From Selaginella tamariscina (Eukaryota > Streptophyta > Lycopodiopsida > Selaginellales > Selaginellaceae): a DNA stretch of 64,000 bases. The position numbers were made by a program, and so were the translations under genes. Under the pieces are notes generated by a model, which did not search any database, was not told the origin of the DNA, and was given only the letters and a program-made list of their open reading frames with translations. Below, in pieces: positions 1-11,817 of this stretch (positions are counted from its first letter, which is position 1; every line of letters begins with the position of its first letter). The stretch is taken from positions 98,534 through 162,533 of the forward strand of contig PUQB01000572.1 in NCBI GenBank assembly GCA_003024785.1, read 5' to 3'.

Positions 1-1680
1 TAATTCACAAGCTAGCCAATATGAAACAAAAGACATGTGAATTTGTAAACAACAGTACCACAATAAATGTCCCCTGAACAATCGTAAATGTTGTCTTGGA
101 CTGGTCTCTTAAGTGATCAATACCTAATTGTACCCAACATTCCAAAGGCTAGTCCAACATGTGTTTTCGGACAATCTATAGATTTTGTCCAAACATTCCT
201 TGAATGGGTATTCAACTAATGCAAGAAGTTTGGCATTTCTTTGAACTACTCAAAATGTGTATTCAAGATGTTTTTTAGGAAGCTGTGAGGACACATTTGG
301 ATCACATTGGATCTAGGGATGGTACGAGCCATCGCCACATTTGAAAAACATTACCAAGCTTAGAAAGTTCCTAAGGCTAGATTCTACCACAAGCAGTAAA
401 CCACATGGCTCAGTTGTTGAGCAATTGCTTGTCAAGGAGGTGCCATATAAATGATAGACAACCAACATAGGGCATTCAAAAATCACAAACAACAAATAGT
501 TGAGCCCCATACTAATTCCACTTGATGGATCAACAGTTTCACATATAGCTGAATGCTTTAAATGCTGCCATATGTGTAGTTCTCTTGTAGGAGGACAACA
601 CCAACTAGACTCAAAGACTAAGAACGAAGAACAAGCAATGGAAGGGTTGTTGGATGTAGAAGCACTAGAACCTTGTTTACTAGCCACCTTCCCCTCATAT
701 AGTCATTGGTGCGTACACATGTCAATCCCCCTTGGGTTGCCATCCTCCATGTGGTGTCCCCTCCTTGGGATGTCCTCATGATGAATTGTACCTAGTCAAC
801 TATCGTAATGTGACTCTCCATGCATGCCATTTTTCAATACCTCTGGGTAGTTGGTTGGATCCATATGTGGGATCATATAACACATGTTAATGTTGAGTTT
901 GTAGCATTGTTTGACATCTTGTCAATGACTTATTGGTGTGGACCATAGTTTGTCAACTTGTCTCCTACTTCCATAGCTCTACACGGACGATCTTTGCACC
1001 TCCGTTGGCGGGCGTTCATCACTAGTTGGTGGCTGCTCCATTGACAACTAGTCACATCAGCAATCACCAGAAATAGCCTGTATATAAGGGTTTTTAGGTT
1101 TTATTTGATAGAAGTACTTTTCAAGATTGTATCACAGGTTAATTTTACAAAGTTTGAAAACCAAGCTTCTCTGGCTTCTTTGCTAATGACAATTTTAAAA
1201 AGCCATGTCATGTCGTATACCCACCTGCATGCGACGATTTCCCTATGTAGTAACATAAACTTGTGAAAGACTTATATGTGATGTATACATAGGCCTTCAA
1301 CACTGTTAAAAATTTGTGATTTAGGAAATCGAGTACTCTGCTCGAAGACGTCCACAATAGAATTGAACCAAAACGTATAAGAATGCAGATTGTTGAATCT
1401 GCAGTAGAATTCACTCCTTGGTGACACTCTATGCTGACCCATGCTTTATCTTTTAGACTGTACACAGCACTCAACGAAAATCGTACGTAAGTAGTACGTA
1501 ATAATAGGCGTAGTAGCTATAGGAATGTTAGAGACAGGCGACTTTCGACAGTGGTGTGTACTGCCTAGTAGCCTATGTTTGGCCAGGTCCCATTTGCTTT
1601 TAACTCCTCTTCCTCTCTCTCTTCCATTCAGAGGAGTTTCTAGGGTTGGCTTCGCATAAGCAGAATTGAAAGGAAGAAAG
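1..1680. other. Upstream region, no supported gene
   Basis: I see no supported gene here. The longest open frame (minus strand, 313-687) has no recognisable domain and no start context I would trust. Composition is moderately AT-rich. The last 100 bases, rich in CT runs (ctcctcttcctctctctctt, 1604-1625), look like a plant 5' UTR leading into the zinc-finger gene at 1701. Confidence 0.5.
1081..1089 (+). promoter_or_regulatory. Possible TATA box of the STOP1-like gene
   Basis: TATATAAGG is the best TATA-like match in the right orientation upstream of the zinc-finger gene. It would imply a 5' leader of roughly 590 bases. AGGTGAGT at 1681-1688 looks like a splice donor, so a leader intron or a closer promoter is equally possible. 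This is position and motif only. Confidence 0.2.
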
Positions 1681-1700
1681 AGGTGAGTGCTTGCTTTACG

Positions 1701-3152
1701 ATGCAGCAAGGCGATAGCCAACAGCAGCAGCAGAGCCCTAGAGGAGGTGTGCCGAGGCTCTCTTTTCTGGGTCATTACGCTTCTTCCCCTTGCCATGGGT
1801 TCTCAATCCTCGGAGCCTTGGAGCAGCAACAACAGCCGCAGCCGCATTTCCATCACCAAGTGCAAATGGCAACAGCTACTGCTCCTCCTCTTCAGAATTT
1901 GCTCCATCAGGGTTTTCTCTTAACCACAGGTCCTACACAGCCTGGCTACAATTTGCAGCTGGCTGCTGCTCCGCAAATGCTATTGGAAGACCTGATAAAG
2001 CTGAGCCCTCCCGGAAGCCCTCCTGTCCCCTTGAACGCAGGCACCAGTGCTCCTGCTTCTTACAACGTGAACCTCGTATCTCTGCTGGAGCAGAAAACGG
2101 AGCAGCTGCGGACTCTGGTCCATTCCTTCTCCCACAATGCGGGAGCGGCGTTCTCCAACCTCATGCAGCATGGCAGCTGCACGGATTGCATCGAGTATCT
2201 CGCAGATTGCATTGGCAGCCGTTGGGGTGGTGCCCAATGCTGCTCACTCTTTGTTGCCAGATATGCAGCAGCATGGACTCTTCAGCAGTAACAACAGCAC
2301 CAGCAGCACTCTGCAAGTAGCTACAGCCGCAGTCCGGAACCCACTTCCTGTTGTTGAGCAGCAGCAGCACAAGCAGCACCAAGACTCAGGAGCGGCAGCA
2401 TTCAATCTTGAAGTGGCTCAGCTGGTGCCTGGCAAGAATGTCAGCGAAGGTAGAGAGCCTTTACCGATGGTGCCAGCAGTAGTTCCAACAGATGACGGTG
2501 ACTCGGGTGCGGGATCAAGGGACGAGGATGACGATGGAGAAGCAGAAGACCTAGTGCCTGGCTCATATGATTTAGTCGAGATGAACGCCGTGGAGATCCT
2601 TGCAGAGCACACGCACTTCTGTGACAAATGCGGAAAGGGTTTCAAGAGGGATGCAAATTTGCGAATGCACATGCGGGCCACGGTGAGCAGTACAAGTCGC
2701 CTGCAGCATTGGCAAGACCGGACAAGTTTTCACAGGATAATGCAGCCGTGGTTCGTCCCAGGAGGTACTCCTGTCCCTACGCTGGATGCAAGAGAAATAA
2801 GAAACACAGGAAGTTTCAGCCTCTAAAGACTGTGCTATGCGTCAAGAATCACTACAGACGGAGCCATTGCCCAAAATCACTAATTGCAGCAAGTGCAAGA
2901 GCAAAAAATTCTCAGTTGTGTGATCTCAAGACACACGAAAAGCATTGTGGGCGGGATAAATGGCAGTGCTCATGTGGTACCACCTTCTCAAGGAAAGATA
3001 AGCTCCTTGGACATATTGGCTTGTTTCAAGGTCACACGCCAGCATTGCCTCTTCAAGATACAGAGGCCTCTACTTCAGCAGCTGCTGCTTCAGAGCAGGC
3101 AATGAATGAAGATATTGGGCGTTCAGACTTGGTGGGAATGGCATCAGGTTAG
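1701..3152 (+). CDS. STOP1: STOP1-type C2H2 zinc-finger transcription factor, frame broken as assembled
   Basis: Plant STOP1 proteins are nuclear C2H2/C2HC zinc-finger factors controlling tolerance to protons and aluminium. The reading starts at ATG 1701, followed by a glutamine-rich N-terminus with several Q runs. After an acidic stretch (about 2500-2560) comes the family hallmark [18 protein letters not shown], finger 1 with [13 protein letters not shown] (2620-2680), finger 2 with YSCPYAGC and HYRRSHC (2768-2872), then [28 protein letters not shown] and [10 protein letters not shown] (2920-3045), all diagnostic of STOP1. Total span of 484 codons is close to Arabidopsis STOP1 (about 500). 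No intron is needed in the coding part. The frame is not continuous: it shifts between about 2130 and 2170, shifts back at about 2680, and a compensating pair (about 2885 and 2921) destroys the CxxC of the third finger. All are 1-2 nt changes, so this is either sequence error or a young pseudogene. Family identity is certain; integrity is not. Confidence 0.88.
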
Positions 3153-4860
3153 GCCAACAAAATATGTAGGTAGTCTAGCTTCTAAGTTCGGCATGCATGC
3201 AGGTTCTTAGGTGGGAGATAACTAACCTAGAGTCAGATAGGAGATGCTAGAGGAACCGGATGGTATAGTAACTGTCAACAGTTGTATTAGGAAACAGAGG
3301 ATTGGTTTTGAGCGACCACAGAGTTGCTGGCAGCTGAGTCTGCCAATCGGTGGAGCATGCATCGCAAAAGTTTCTCAACAACGCTCTTCTTCTATAACAG
3401 GCTCACTCCACTCCATGTAGCTCCATGTAGCTGCTTTTGCTGGTCAGGCTGGAATAATTGGACTCCTCTTGAGAAAATTCAATGGTAGCAGCTGTACTGG
3501 TAGGACATGTGAATGTTGCAACTGTTCTTTAAATATAATATATATTATATATATATATATTACAGATTAAATTGCAATTGTGCGGAGGGCACTGATGTTA
3601 GCCTGTATGTAGGAGTTTCTCATACACCAACCAAGTGGACAATCATGCAAATGTGCACGTAAATACGTGCTGCTGCTTGGTTCCTCGTCTACATTATATG
3701 CTGCCAGAGGATACTATTAGCATGCCGCTTACTGAATCCTGATCAGCTTATATATGGTTCGTGACTGGTTTTTATATATCTGGAATGCAGTAAATTGTCA
3801 ACACGAGAGACTCTAAGGGGTTACTGCCCTCTAACTGGCTGGTGGATGCAACAGGTGCACCGGAACTCCTGGAATTTCTACACATTATCGGGCATTATAT
3901 TTAAACTGTAATCAAAGGGATTCCAGGTGGCGAGTCAAATGGAATGGATTGGTTGATGTTTCTGCATACAGGTGCACTCCGTGGTGTGGCATCTGATTGT
4001 AAGTTTATGAATGCTCTATGTGTCCATAAGAACTTAGAGGAGGCTCTTTTGCAAGCCACAAGGCCAGCTAATCACGTTTAAAGTTATCAATTTTTAAATA
4101 AAATTTAAGGCTGAAATAGAATTTAGACTATCTGATAGTTAATTTTGAATTTTTCTTTTTTTATAGTTCTTCATATGATTAAAGATAAATTATTTTGTGT
4201 GCAGGTACTCTTTAATATGTAGATTTTTTTTTCAAAGATTCTAATATCTAAAATATTGTCAATCCTTGGTTTATTTTTTCAAAAGTTTATTTAAAAATTG
4301 ATATCAGATTCCATGTTTTTCATATTTTCCATAAGATTTTTATAATTTCTAAATTTTTTTCTTTTAAGATTAATATTTTAAAATTTTAATTGATTTTATC
4401 ACGTTCGTTACAATTTATGTAGGACCTTTTCTATATGTTATAGGAGTTTAACATTCTTAATCCCAAGAATAAAACCCATGTGCATTTTCTAATTGTCTAT
4501 TAGGGTTTATTGTTAGAACTTAACACATGGTAAGTGTAATAATAAGTGTTTTAAAGATTGGCTTTTTTAAATAGCCCATAAAAGATTTCCGTCCATTGGA
4601 AGAGTTTGGGTAATTGCCTATTTTTTCTTAACATTATTTATTATTCTATTTAAAGTACAAAGTTAATATTCTGCTGCATTATCAAAGTATTGTTGAAATG
4701 ATTTTACTCTACCTCATTAAAATTAGAATGAATACATTTATCTTATTAATTACTTAAAGTTGTTAATATCATAGTTTTTACTATGACTTAACTATTTACT
4801 TTAAATATTAATTGTTATTACTTACTGAACTATGTTAATAAGTCTTAAGTGTAAAAGAAA
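3153..4860. other. Downstream region, no gene seen
   Basis: AT-rich sequence following the zinc-finger gene; the first few hundred bases probably include its 3' UTR. It includes a short TA-rich microsatellite at 3531-3563. No open frame with family resemblance was seen on either strand. Confidence 0.5.
3531..3563. repeat. TA-rich microsatellite
   Basis: Near-pure TA dinucleotide run interrupted by two TAA/ATT breaks. Confidence 0.8.
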
Positions 4861-4939
4861 TATCAGAATTTCTTGCAAATACATAATGATACCCAGTCGG
4901 ACTATCACTAAATATCCAAGTGCACTAAGCAAGTTTGAA

Positions 4940-5790
4940 ACTAACACTTCCATCTAGAAAACTCTTACCTGTCCCAATTAGGTTTTTGGGTGGTTCCGAT
5001 GCCTTAGGGTTGACTTAACCTTAGGGTTGCCCTAATGCCCTAAACCCCTCAAGTTAGGGTTTAGGGGTTAATGGGTCATATATATATTAAGTAGTACATA
5101 TAGGAGAGCTCCTGGGTTCATGACTAAGTTCATTACTCTTCTACTGGTGCAAGCTTTAGTTTGTGTCATTAAGGTACAACTCTCTTTTGTGTCGCCTAAC
5201 TTGGGGTACGTCCCATCTTCGGGTAACTCACCTTTAACGTTGGCGAATCCATGTCTGGAAGGTGACTCTTGTCGAAATGCATATTCCAAGAGGTAGAGGT
5301 TGAGGTTTGTCTCTAACCTTCTCCTCCACGTCAAGCTAGGTGTAGCACTCATGACCAAGTAAGGCACATTCGTGTTCTTGTCCAACTATGGACGTGGGAT
5401 CTTGTTTGATATGTTCACATTACCTAGTTCCTGATTGTTCACTAAGGGATTCTAGAATTGGCATTTAGGAGCTACGTTTATGGCACTTGGTGCAACTCTT
5501 GAATCTAAAGGCCTATGGCATGATAACCTACATCATGGAAGGCAGTATTACATGGAGATGTGACACTGGGCTAGACGTTACACAATACAACGCTCAAGCA
5601 TGCCCTTTGTGGTCGTGTCATGGGTTTGTTGCCAAGGGATTGGATACTTTAGTAAACATACATGCTTGTGCTTGCACTAGGGTGCTGAACCTTGGGCATT
5701 TGCTCAAGGGAGGTTAGGTTTTTAACTAGGTGTGCTTTGGCACACCTGGCTAGAGGGTGTCTCCTTAGGATCTAAGGGTTGAACAACCTA
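4940..5790 (+). repeat. Fragment of LTR family A
   Basis: Reverse-complement match to the solo LTR at 15657-17437. Shared blocks include the aacgttggcgaatcc segment, the proximal AGGAGAGCTCCTGGGTTCATGA segment and the gcacacctggctag segment. It also carries TTTAGGG-like motifs at 4995-5070 matching 17080-17160 of the solo LTR. A small block at 4870-4935 (aatgatacccagtcgg) matches the same LTR in the opposite orientation, so this fragment has been rearranged. No coding part of an element is attached. Confidence 0.7.
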
Positions 5791-6785
5791 AGCTCATTAG
5801 TACAATTCATTTTAGAGTCGAATACAATTATTCAAAAGATGGTTTCTTGATTGCATCATGATCACAATGTGGCCACTCAAAGAACTTATACAGTAGGTAT
5901 CTTTAGTTATTTGGATATTAAAAAATAAATAAATAAATAAATAAATTATTTTTGACTTAAGGTTTGATTATATTTCTTGGGTTAGTTATGGATTCTATCT
6001 TAAAGTCTGATGGTGTTCCTTGAGTTTACTTTAACATTCGTGCAAATATGATATCGAGTTTTGTGATTAGCTCAAGAAGTTAGTGTCCCTTCTAAATGAT
6101 CATGGTTCATGGTTCCTAATATATGGTCTAATATCGAATACAAAAATATAAGGTTTCCTATCACCTCATCATTGAGATATTTATACGTTAGACTTTTGAA
6201 AGATTTGTGACAATCTTTTCAACATTGATTATAAATGACTTGTCAAAGTATTGGTATGATATCTCTTCAATATTGAGTTTGGAGTGCTTAATATCGAGAC
6301 TTGATTATGATCACATGAAGTGGCCATAATCAAAAATAAAAAGACTTAAGCAGATTTGAGTTTGACACTTTGATAAAGCATTACCTTAGTGTTATAACTT
6401 ATGTGTTTTTTAAGTTAGTTAAGAAATGAGGCGTTTCTCAATACGGTGCTTAAAGAGCAATGTGGTGAATTACTAGGTGTTTAAATGGATAATGTATCTT
6501 AGTTTGACGTACTGAACTAGATATCTTATTCATGTTTGGGAAGATTTCCTGTGAAGTTAATGGGCACGTTTGTGTCATGATAACATTAGTGTGAAAAATA
6601 ATTACTAAATCAGCTGGATGAACCATACACTAGTTCATGATTCCTCTTAGTTGTGAACAAGTTTTTTGGAATATTGTCATAACATTATAAATTCTGTCTC
6701 AAAACTGAAGTTGAGTTCATGTAAGTAAGACCATGTCTGTATTGTAGTTGTAGCATTTCGATAAATTGATACGATATTATAAGGT
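5791..6785. other. AT-rich stretch, nothing recognised
   Basis: No open frame of note. A short AAAT tandem run lies at about 5922-5946. Its style resembles the equally unassigned AT-rich DNA at 43000-45400 (shared phrases such as ttagttaagaaatgag), suggesting a common dispersed repeat. Confidence 0.4.
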
Positions 6786-6980
6786 TTAGTAGGTAAGTGT
6801 AACAAGAGCTTGTTATTCTTCTACCGGTGCAAGCTCAAGCTTATGTCGTTAAGGCACAACCCTCTGTTGTGCCACCTTAACTTCCAAACAATAGGGGATA
6901 CATTTCACCTTCGAGATAGCCTACCCTTAACGTTGGCAAATCCATGTCTGGGAGGTTGGCATTGGATCTAAGTCAAAGAC
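6786..6980 (+). repeat. Second fragment of LTR family A
   Basis: Repeats the promoter-proximal part of LTR A in the same orientation as the 4940-5790 fragment: accggtgcaagct, gttaaggcacaaccctctgt and aacgttggcaaatccatg. Only about 200 bp are recognisable. Confidence 0.65.
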
Positions 6981-9123
6981 CCAACCCCAAAACCTCTATT
7001 GAAGCATGCCAAAGTGTAAGTCCATTGGCATCACCATAAGGCCATTGCGACACGGTTTGATTACTATCACAAGTGGTTTTGGGTTCAATTCTTCAGCAAT
7101 ACCATAAGGCCAAAGTAGTTATTTTTGGTGGCAAAAAGTGACACATTAGACATATTCTTTTGGCATAGGCCTCTACAGGGCAATGGGCAGTTCACTTGCC
7201 ATTATGAATCATGCAATGGTGCAAGTAATAAGGCACCAATATTGGTGGCACAAGGAGAGGGCAAAGAGATTAATAATAGTGGCAGCAAGGAATACTATGC
7301 TAAGACTTTTAAGTGCCTATGTGAATGGTGTGTAATTTAATATCTAGAGAGAAGAATGTTTTCTAGATTTGGTTTTTACAAGCATATGTTCGTTCATTGC
7401 ACATGAGGCAACAACCAACCTTATTTTAGGAACTTTCCAAGTTGAAGCTGCTGAAATAAAAGACTCATACATATTTCAATATGGTGTTGCTAAAAACCAC
7501 ATTGGAAACCACTTTGGTGTTGCCAAAAATCACACCAGAACACAGTGTTGAAGTGTTAACCACATGGGAGATGAAGCTCATCAAGTGTAGAGGATGATAG
7601 CGATGAGCTTGACACCCAAAACATTGGCGACATCAACACTAACAAGGGAGCAAAGGGGTTGAAGTCCATTATTGAGCTAGCAAGAGTGTTTAACAATGCA
7701 GCTCTAATCACGATAGAGGTTTGAACTGAATGTTCTCAATGCTCCAAATGCCCCCTCTCTTGAGGCAAGACGTGTTGTCACAAATTCCAGCTAGCATTTT
7801 TTTCAACAATATAGATAAACCTTGCAAATGTGAAAAATATGTGTTTTTTCACTTGACTTTTAGTGTGTTTTTAACATCCTTTTTTAGAAACACGTCAGGA
7901 ACATTGCTTAGATGGAATTGCCAAAGCTATCAAGAACTCTGTGAAAGATGTGGGTTGCCATAGCTTTTTCGTGATACCTTTGCAAAGTAGGCTATAACTA
8001 AGGGAAAACTACCATCTATTTATGTTTGATCTCGAGAACCAAGATGAGATGGTAGGGGAGATTTGTGGCTGAAGAACCAACCAAAAATTGGAAGGCGAAG
8101 ATGGATTTAGTGTGGAGGCAATACCAAGCATTTAGGGAGCTAGAACAATCATTTGAGTTACTAGTGAAGTGCTCAAGTTGCAAGGAATTTGTACAGTAAT
8201 GGGTCAACAAGTTCTTGTTTTGTATATTCAATATATGTTTGATATACAACATGGTATTGGAGCCAATGTTGGCAAGGGTTGAGGCTAATGAATAGGGGAT
8301 GTATATGAATTCACATTTTCATTGCGAAGGGTGAGAAGTAGTGGTGCCTTTAATGTGGCTATCTTAATCCATGATCCACATGATGCAAGGCAAGCAACCA
8401 CGTATTTATGTGTCAAAGGAGCAACTTGAAGCAAGTTGCAATGTTCCAAATCTTTTTATGAACTTGTTAATGGATGAACTTGAAAAAGCTCTTTATGGAA
8501 GGTATTGATGTCAAATATGGTCTAGCACCGAAACACTACAATAAGAGATTACTTAGAAGTTCCAAAGAGAATTATAACACTGGCAACCTATGGGCAAATT
8601 GTGAGATCTTTGAAGTTGTATCATGAAAAAATTGTCATTCTTGTTAAGTTTTGAATCAATTGAGGTTGTTAACTTAATTTGAGGTGGGAAAGGCCCATGT
8701 TGCAAGTGTTTTACAAGTACAAAGTTGTCAAGCACAAGATGGAGGCACACTAGAATTGTGGAAAATTCAATGGAAATTGAGAAGAAAAAAACTCTAACAA
8801 ACTTTGTTGACAGACTTGGCTATTGTGGAGAGCTCCAAGAGTGACATTGCTCTACATAATGCACAAAAGGAGATAGGGATCCATGAAAGGTCAAAACCGT
8901 TGCATATGCACATAATGCACGTGTAGGCAAGTATGTTCTTTTGTGTTGTTTTATCATTCGAGTTAAGAGCTTATTGAATGGCATTTTATTGTGAGACTTG
9001 TAACGTCCTACTTTAAGATGTCCTAATGTCCATATTTGGCTCTTGTAGGTGTGATTTTAGTGGAACTTTCAACAGTGGATGTTATGCACACATTAGCATT
9101 TAACATCTTTCAAGGTGGAACTA
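6981..9123. other. No supported gene
   Basis: Short open frames (for example 7125-7340 and 7730-7963) show no recognisable domain. The region reads like a much-decayed repeat; I cannot assign it to a family. Confidence 0.4.
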
Positions 9124-9349
9124 AAAGTGTTTTATAGAGGTGGGTAATTAAAACATGGAAAGTGTGGCCATGAACAAGCTAGGAAATATCATTAAGGCAA
9201 GAACCAATAGAAAGAAGGCAGGGCTAGTGCCACTAGAAGTGTTTTATAGAGGTGGGTAATTAAAACATGGAAAGTGTGGCCATGAACAAGCTAGGAAATA
9301 TCATTAAGGCAAGAAACCAATAGAAAAGAAGGCAGGGCTAGTGCCACTA
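9124..9349. repeat. Two-copy tandem duplication, unit about 112 bp
   Basis: The block starting agtgttttatagaggtggg at 9126 is repeated at 9238. By eye the copies differ only by two extra A bases in homopolymers of the second copy. Confidence 0.9.
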
Positions 9350-10282
9350 GAACCCTTTAGGAGAATGGCATATTTGAAAGCACATGAACGTTAGACATAC
9401 TGCCCATATGTCTTTGCATGTATCATTCCAAAAGCTTTGTAGTTGGGTAGATTATGTCACTTAAGACAACCATTTTCTAGTTGGTTTTTTGCATGCCATA
9501 TGTCTCTCCATAGGTCATTTACATATGTCTCTCATTTGTTGGGTGGACACAGACTACAACACAAAAAATGAGAGACATATGCCATGCAATTGATGTCAAT
9601 ATGTAAATGACAACTCACATATGTCCATTTTATAGCATGTCTTTGGTGGAGGTCACCTTTGTGATGACATATACAAATATGGAACTTTGTCGAATACACA
9701 TTTTTTAAATGCACAGTTTTGAATGCAGTGCTTACTAATCAAAAAGAGATGGAGGACACTATTGCAAAAACACATATGAGGTAGACCATGTAATTTCTTA
9801 ATAAATTTTGATATATGCAAGCCTTTCTTTACATTGATGCATGACACATTGGAGAAAGATTCAGATGAGTTATTGCCTCTAGATCATCTAAAAAGGATGT
9901 TGAGTAAATATTTTGTGAGACCATCAAAACCTTTGTTAGCCAGTTAGTCCCCGTCAACACATGCCTAGTAGTGGTTGAATTGGAGGAGAAAGTAACGATG
10001 CTATGGAATTCAACAACAAATATGGGATCCCAAACATGGATGGCAAAACTAAGACACGCTGAAATCCTTATTGGAAGGCAATGTATAGCAGAGTACCATT
10101 TTCCATGTTGTTTCCAAAGGAAGATATTATTAAGGTGAAATATGATACTGAAGTAGCAATAAGAATAGCATTCATTTTATAAGATGATTTTTTAAATAAC
10201 AAACTTCATGTTCATTGGCTCGAAGATACATCCATGGACGGCTAAAGAAAGTTCAAGTGGCATATATAAAATAATATGGTTA
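9350..10282. other. No supported gene
   Basis: Short overlapping minus-strand frames at 9532-9847 lack any recognisable motif. A small local inverted pair around catatgtctctcat / atgagagacatatg lies at about 9520-9580. Confidence 0.4.
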
Positions 10283-10647
10283 AGTGCTTCAATTTATTCT
10301 ATGTCAAGTCAGCTTGTTTGTTGGTTCAGATGTTATGGAGTATACATGCGTATAGATACATAATGTTATGCAAGTTATCAACCTTAATCATGAATTTAGG
10401 GTCATTTTATCCTTTAGTCATCGTCAAAAGAACTTCACCATTTAGTTAAGCTCTAGTTAGGCTCATAGTTAGGCTCTAGAAACTAAATGGTGAAGTTCTT
10501 TTAACAATGACAGAAGGATAAAATGACTCAAAATTCATGATTAAGGCTGATAACTTGCACAACATTATGTATATGTACGCATGTATACTCCATAACATCT
10601 AAACCAACAAACAAGTTGACTTGACATAGAATAAATTGAAGCATTTT
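10283..10647. repeat. Long foldback (inverted repeat), arms about 165 bp
   Basis: The left arm (10283 to about 10447, starting agtgcttcaatttattct) is mirrored by the right arm (about 10482-10647, ending agaataaattgaagcattt) around a spacer of about 35 bp that contains the duplicated phrase gttaggctc. The arms are nearly identical, differing by scattered substitutions. It could be a foldback or MITE-type element, or a source of double-stranded RNA. Confidence 0.85.
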
Positions 10648-11502
10648 GCATTCTCATACTAGCCATGGATAGAATTTCAAAAGTTGTAAAGTGGACTGCC
10701 ACTGTTTATGAAGAAGGTTGTCTAAAGTACTTTATTAATGAAGAGAAGGATTAAAAGAATTTTAAGTAAATCTACTTGAGCCTGCATGGAAAATGTACCC
10801 CAACTTTTTTGGCAATGAAGCACTTCTATGTTGTGGTTTTAGGGCACGAGGTTGGGATCTTCCACAATTGGGATATCACAAAACCCTTGGTATGAACTTA
10901 TTAACAGTAATTTGTTGCAATATTGTATTTTTATAGGTACAAGGTTCAAATCTTCAATCTTCAAGGAATTCAACACACATTTAACAATGCAAAGGAATGG
11001 TTCATGAAATTTCCACTACTATAGCTTGTCCCATATTAAAGCAAGCTATTTATCCTCCACTACAATGATAGCAACAACAACCTACACGTACATAGTTAGA
11101 TAGCATAATGGCATCTTGCAGCATTAGACAAGGACAAAACATGCGAAAACAAGTTGACATCACTGTAGAAAATGAAATAATGTAGGCCTTTGTTGCATTG
11201 ATGCATCTTTAGACACGGTGAGGGTGGTTTGGTTAACCACACCAAGAAAAAAACCATACTCACTTTCTCCTTATGTACAATCTTTAGTGGGAATTAGAAA
11301 AACACAAGACTTTAAAAAAATTATGTAGCTAATAATGCAAGAGGTTGCCCATTTTAAGCACATAGGAATTCAAATGAGTTGCAAGTGGCTAGAGGGGATG
11401 CAATTGTGTATTCAAATGTAATATGGATCGACCTTCTTCACAAAGCATCATGCATGGGATGTGTGTTGATCATTAGATATCACTTTAACAGTTCATAATC
11501 AA
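10648..11502. other. No supported gene
   Basis: No open frame with recognisable content. The plus strand runs into the RING-like fragment beginning at about 11503. Confidence 0.4.
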
Positions 11503-11817
11503 TTGAGAACATGTGATGGGGATCAATGTTGGCAAAAGCCGTTAAATGAAGATTGTCCGATATGCTTTAGTGGATTCACTAAAATGAGCAATTGCCAATA
11601 TGGTTGTGGACACTTGTATCATCTTACATGCTTGGTTCCTTTATTGTTAAACAACAATAGTTATGCCACATACATGTATGTAGTATATGATCACACATGG
11701 TTACACACTTGCTTTGTAATAACCAAAAACTATGTTATTTTAGATTGGTTATGGAGTATCACGTTTGGTAGCATGATAGAACCATACTTGATTATGGAGG
11801 GCTATGGCGAAGGGTAA
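11503..11817 (+). pseudogene. RING-finger-like protein fragment
   Basis: The first 50 or so residues contain EDCPICFSGF, then CQYGCGHLYHLTCLVPLL, which is the C-x2-C ... C-x3-C-G-H-x2-H-x2-C pattern of a RING or RING/SWIM zinc-binding domain, as in E3 ubiquitin ligases. The last C-x2-C pair needed for a complete RING is absent: after CLVPLL the reading becomes non-homologous. No N-terminal extension is supported. It looks like a captured or decayed exon rather than a working gene. Identification rests on cysteine/histidine spacing only. Confidence 0.4.

Noticed and set aside
313..687. 124-codon minus-strand frame as a possible hAT-type transposase start
   Set aside because: Only a vague resemblance; no BED zinc finger or catalytic motif, and no continuation upstream or downstream.
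1681..1688. AGGTGAGT as the donor of a coding intron in the STOP1-like gene
   Set aside because: The coding ATG at 1701 follows within 13 bases and the protein reads on from there; at most it could belong to a leader intron in an alternative transcript.
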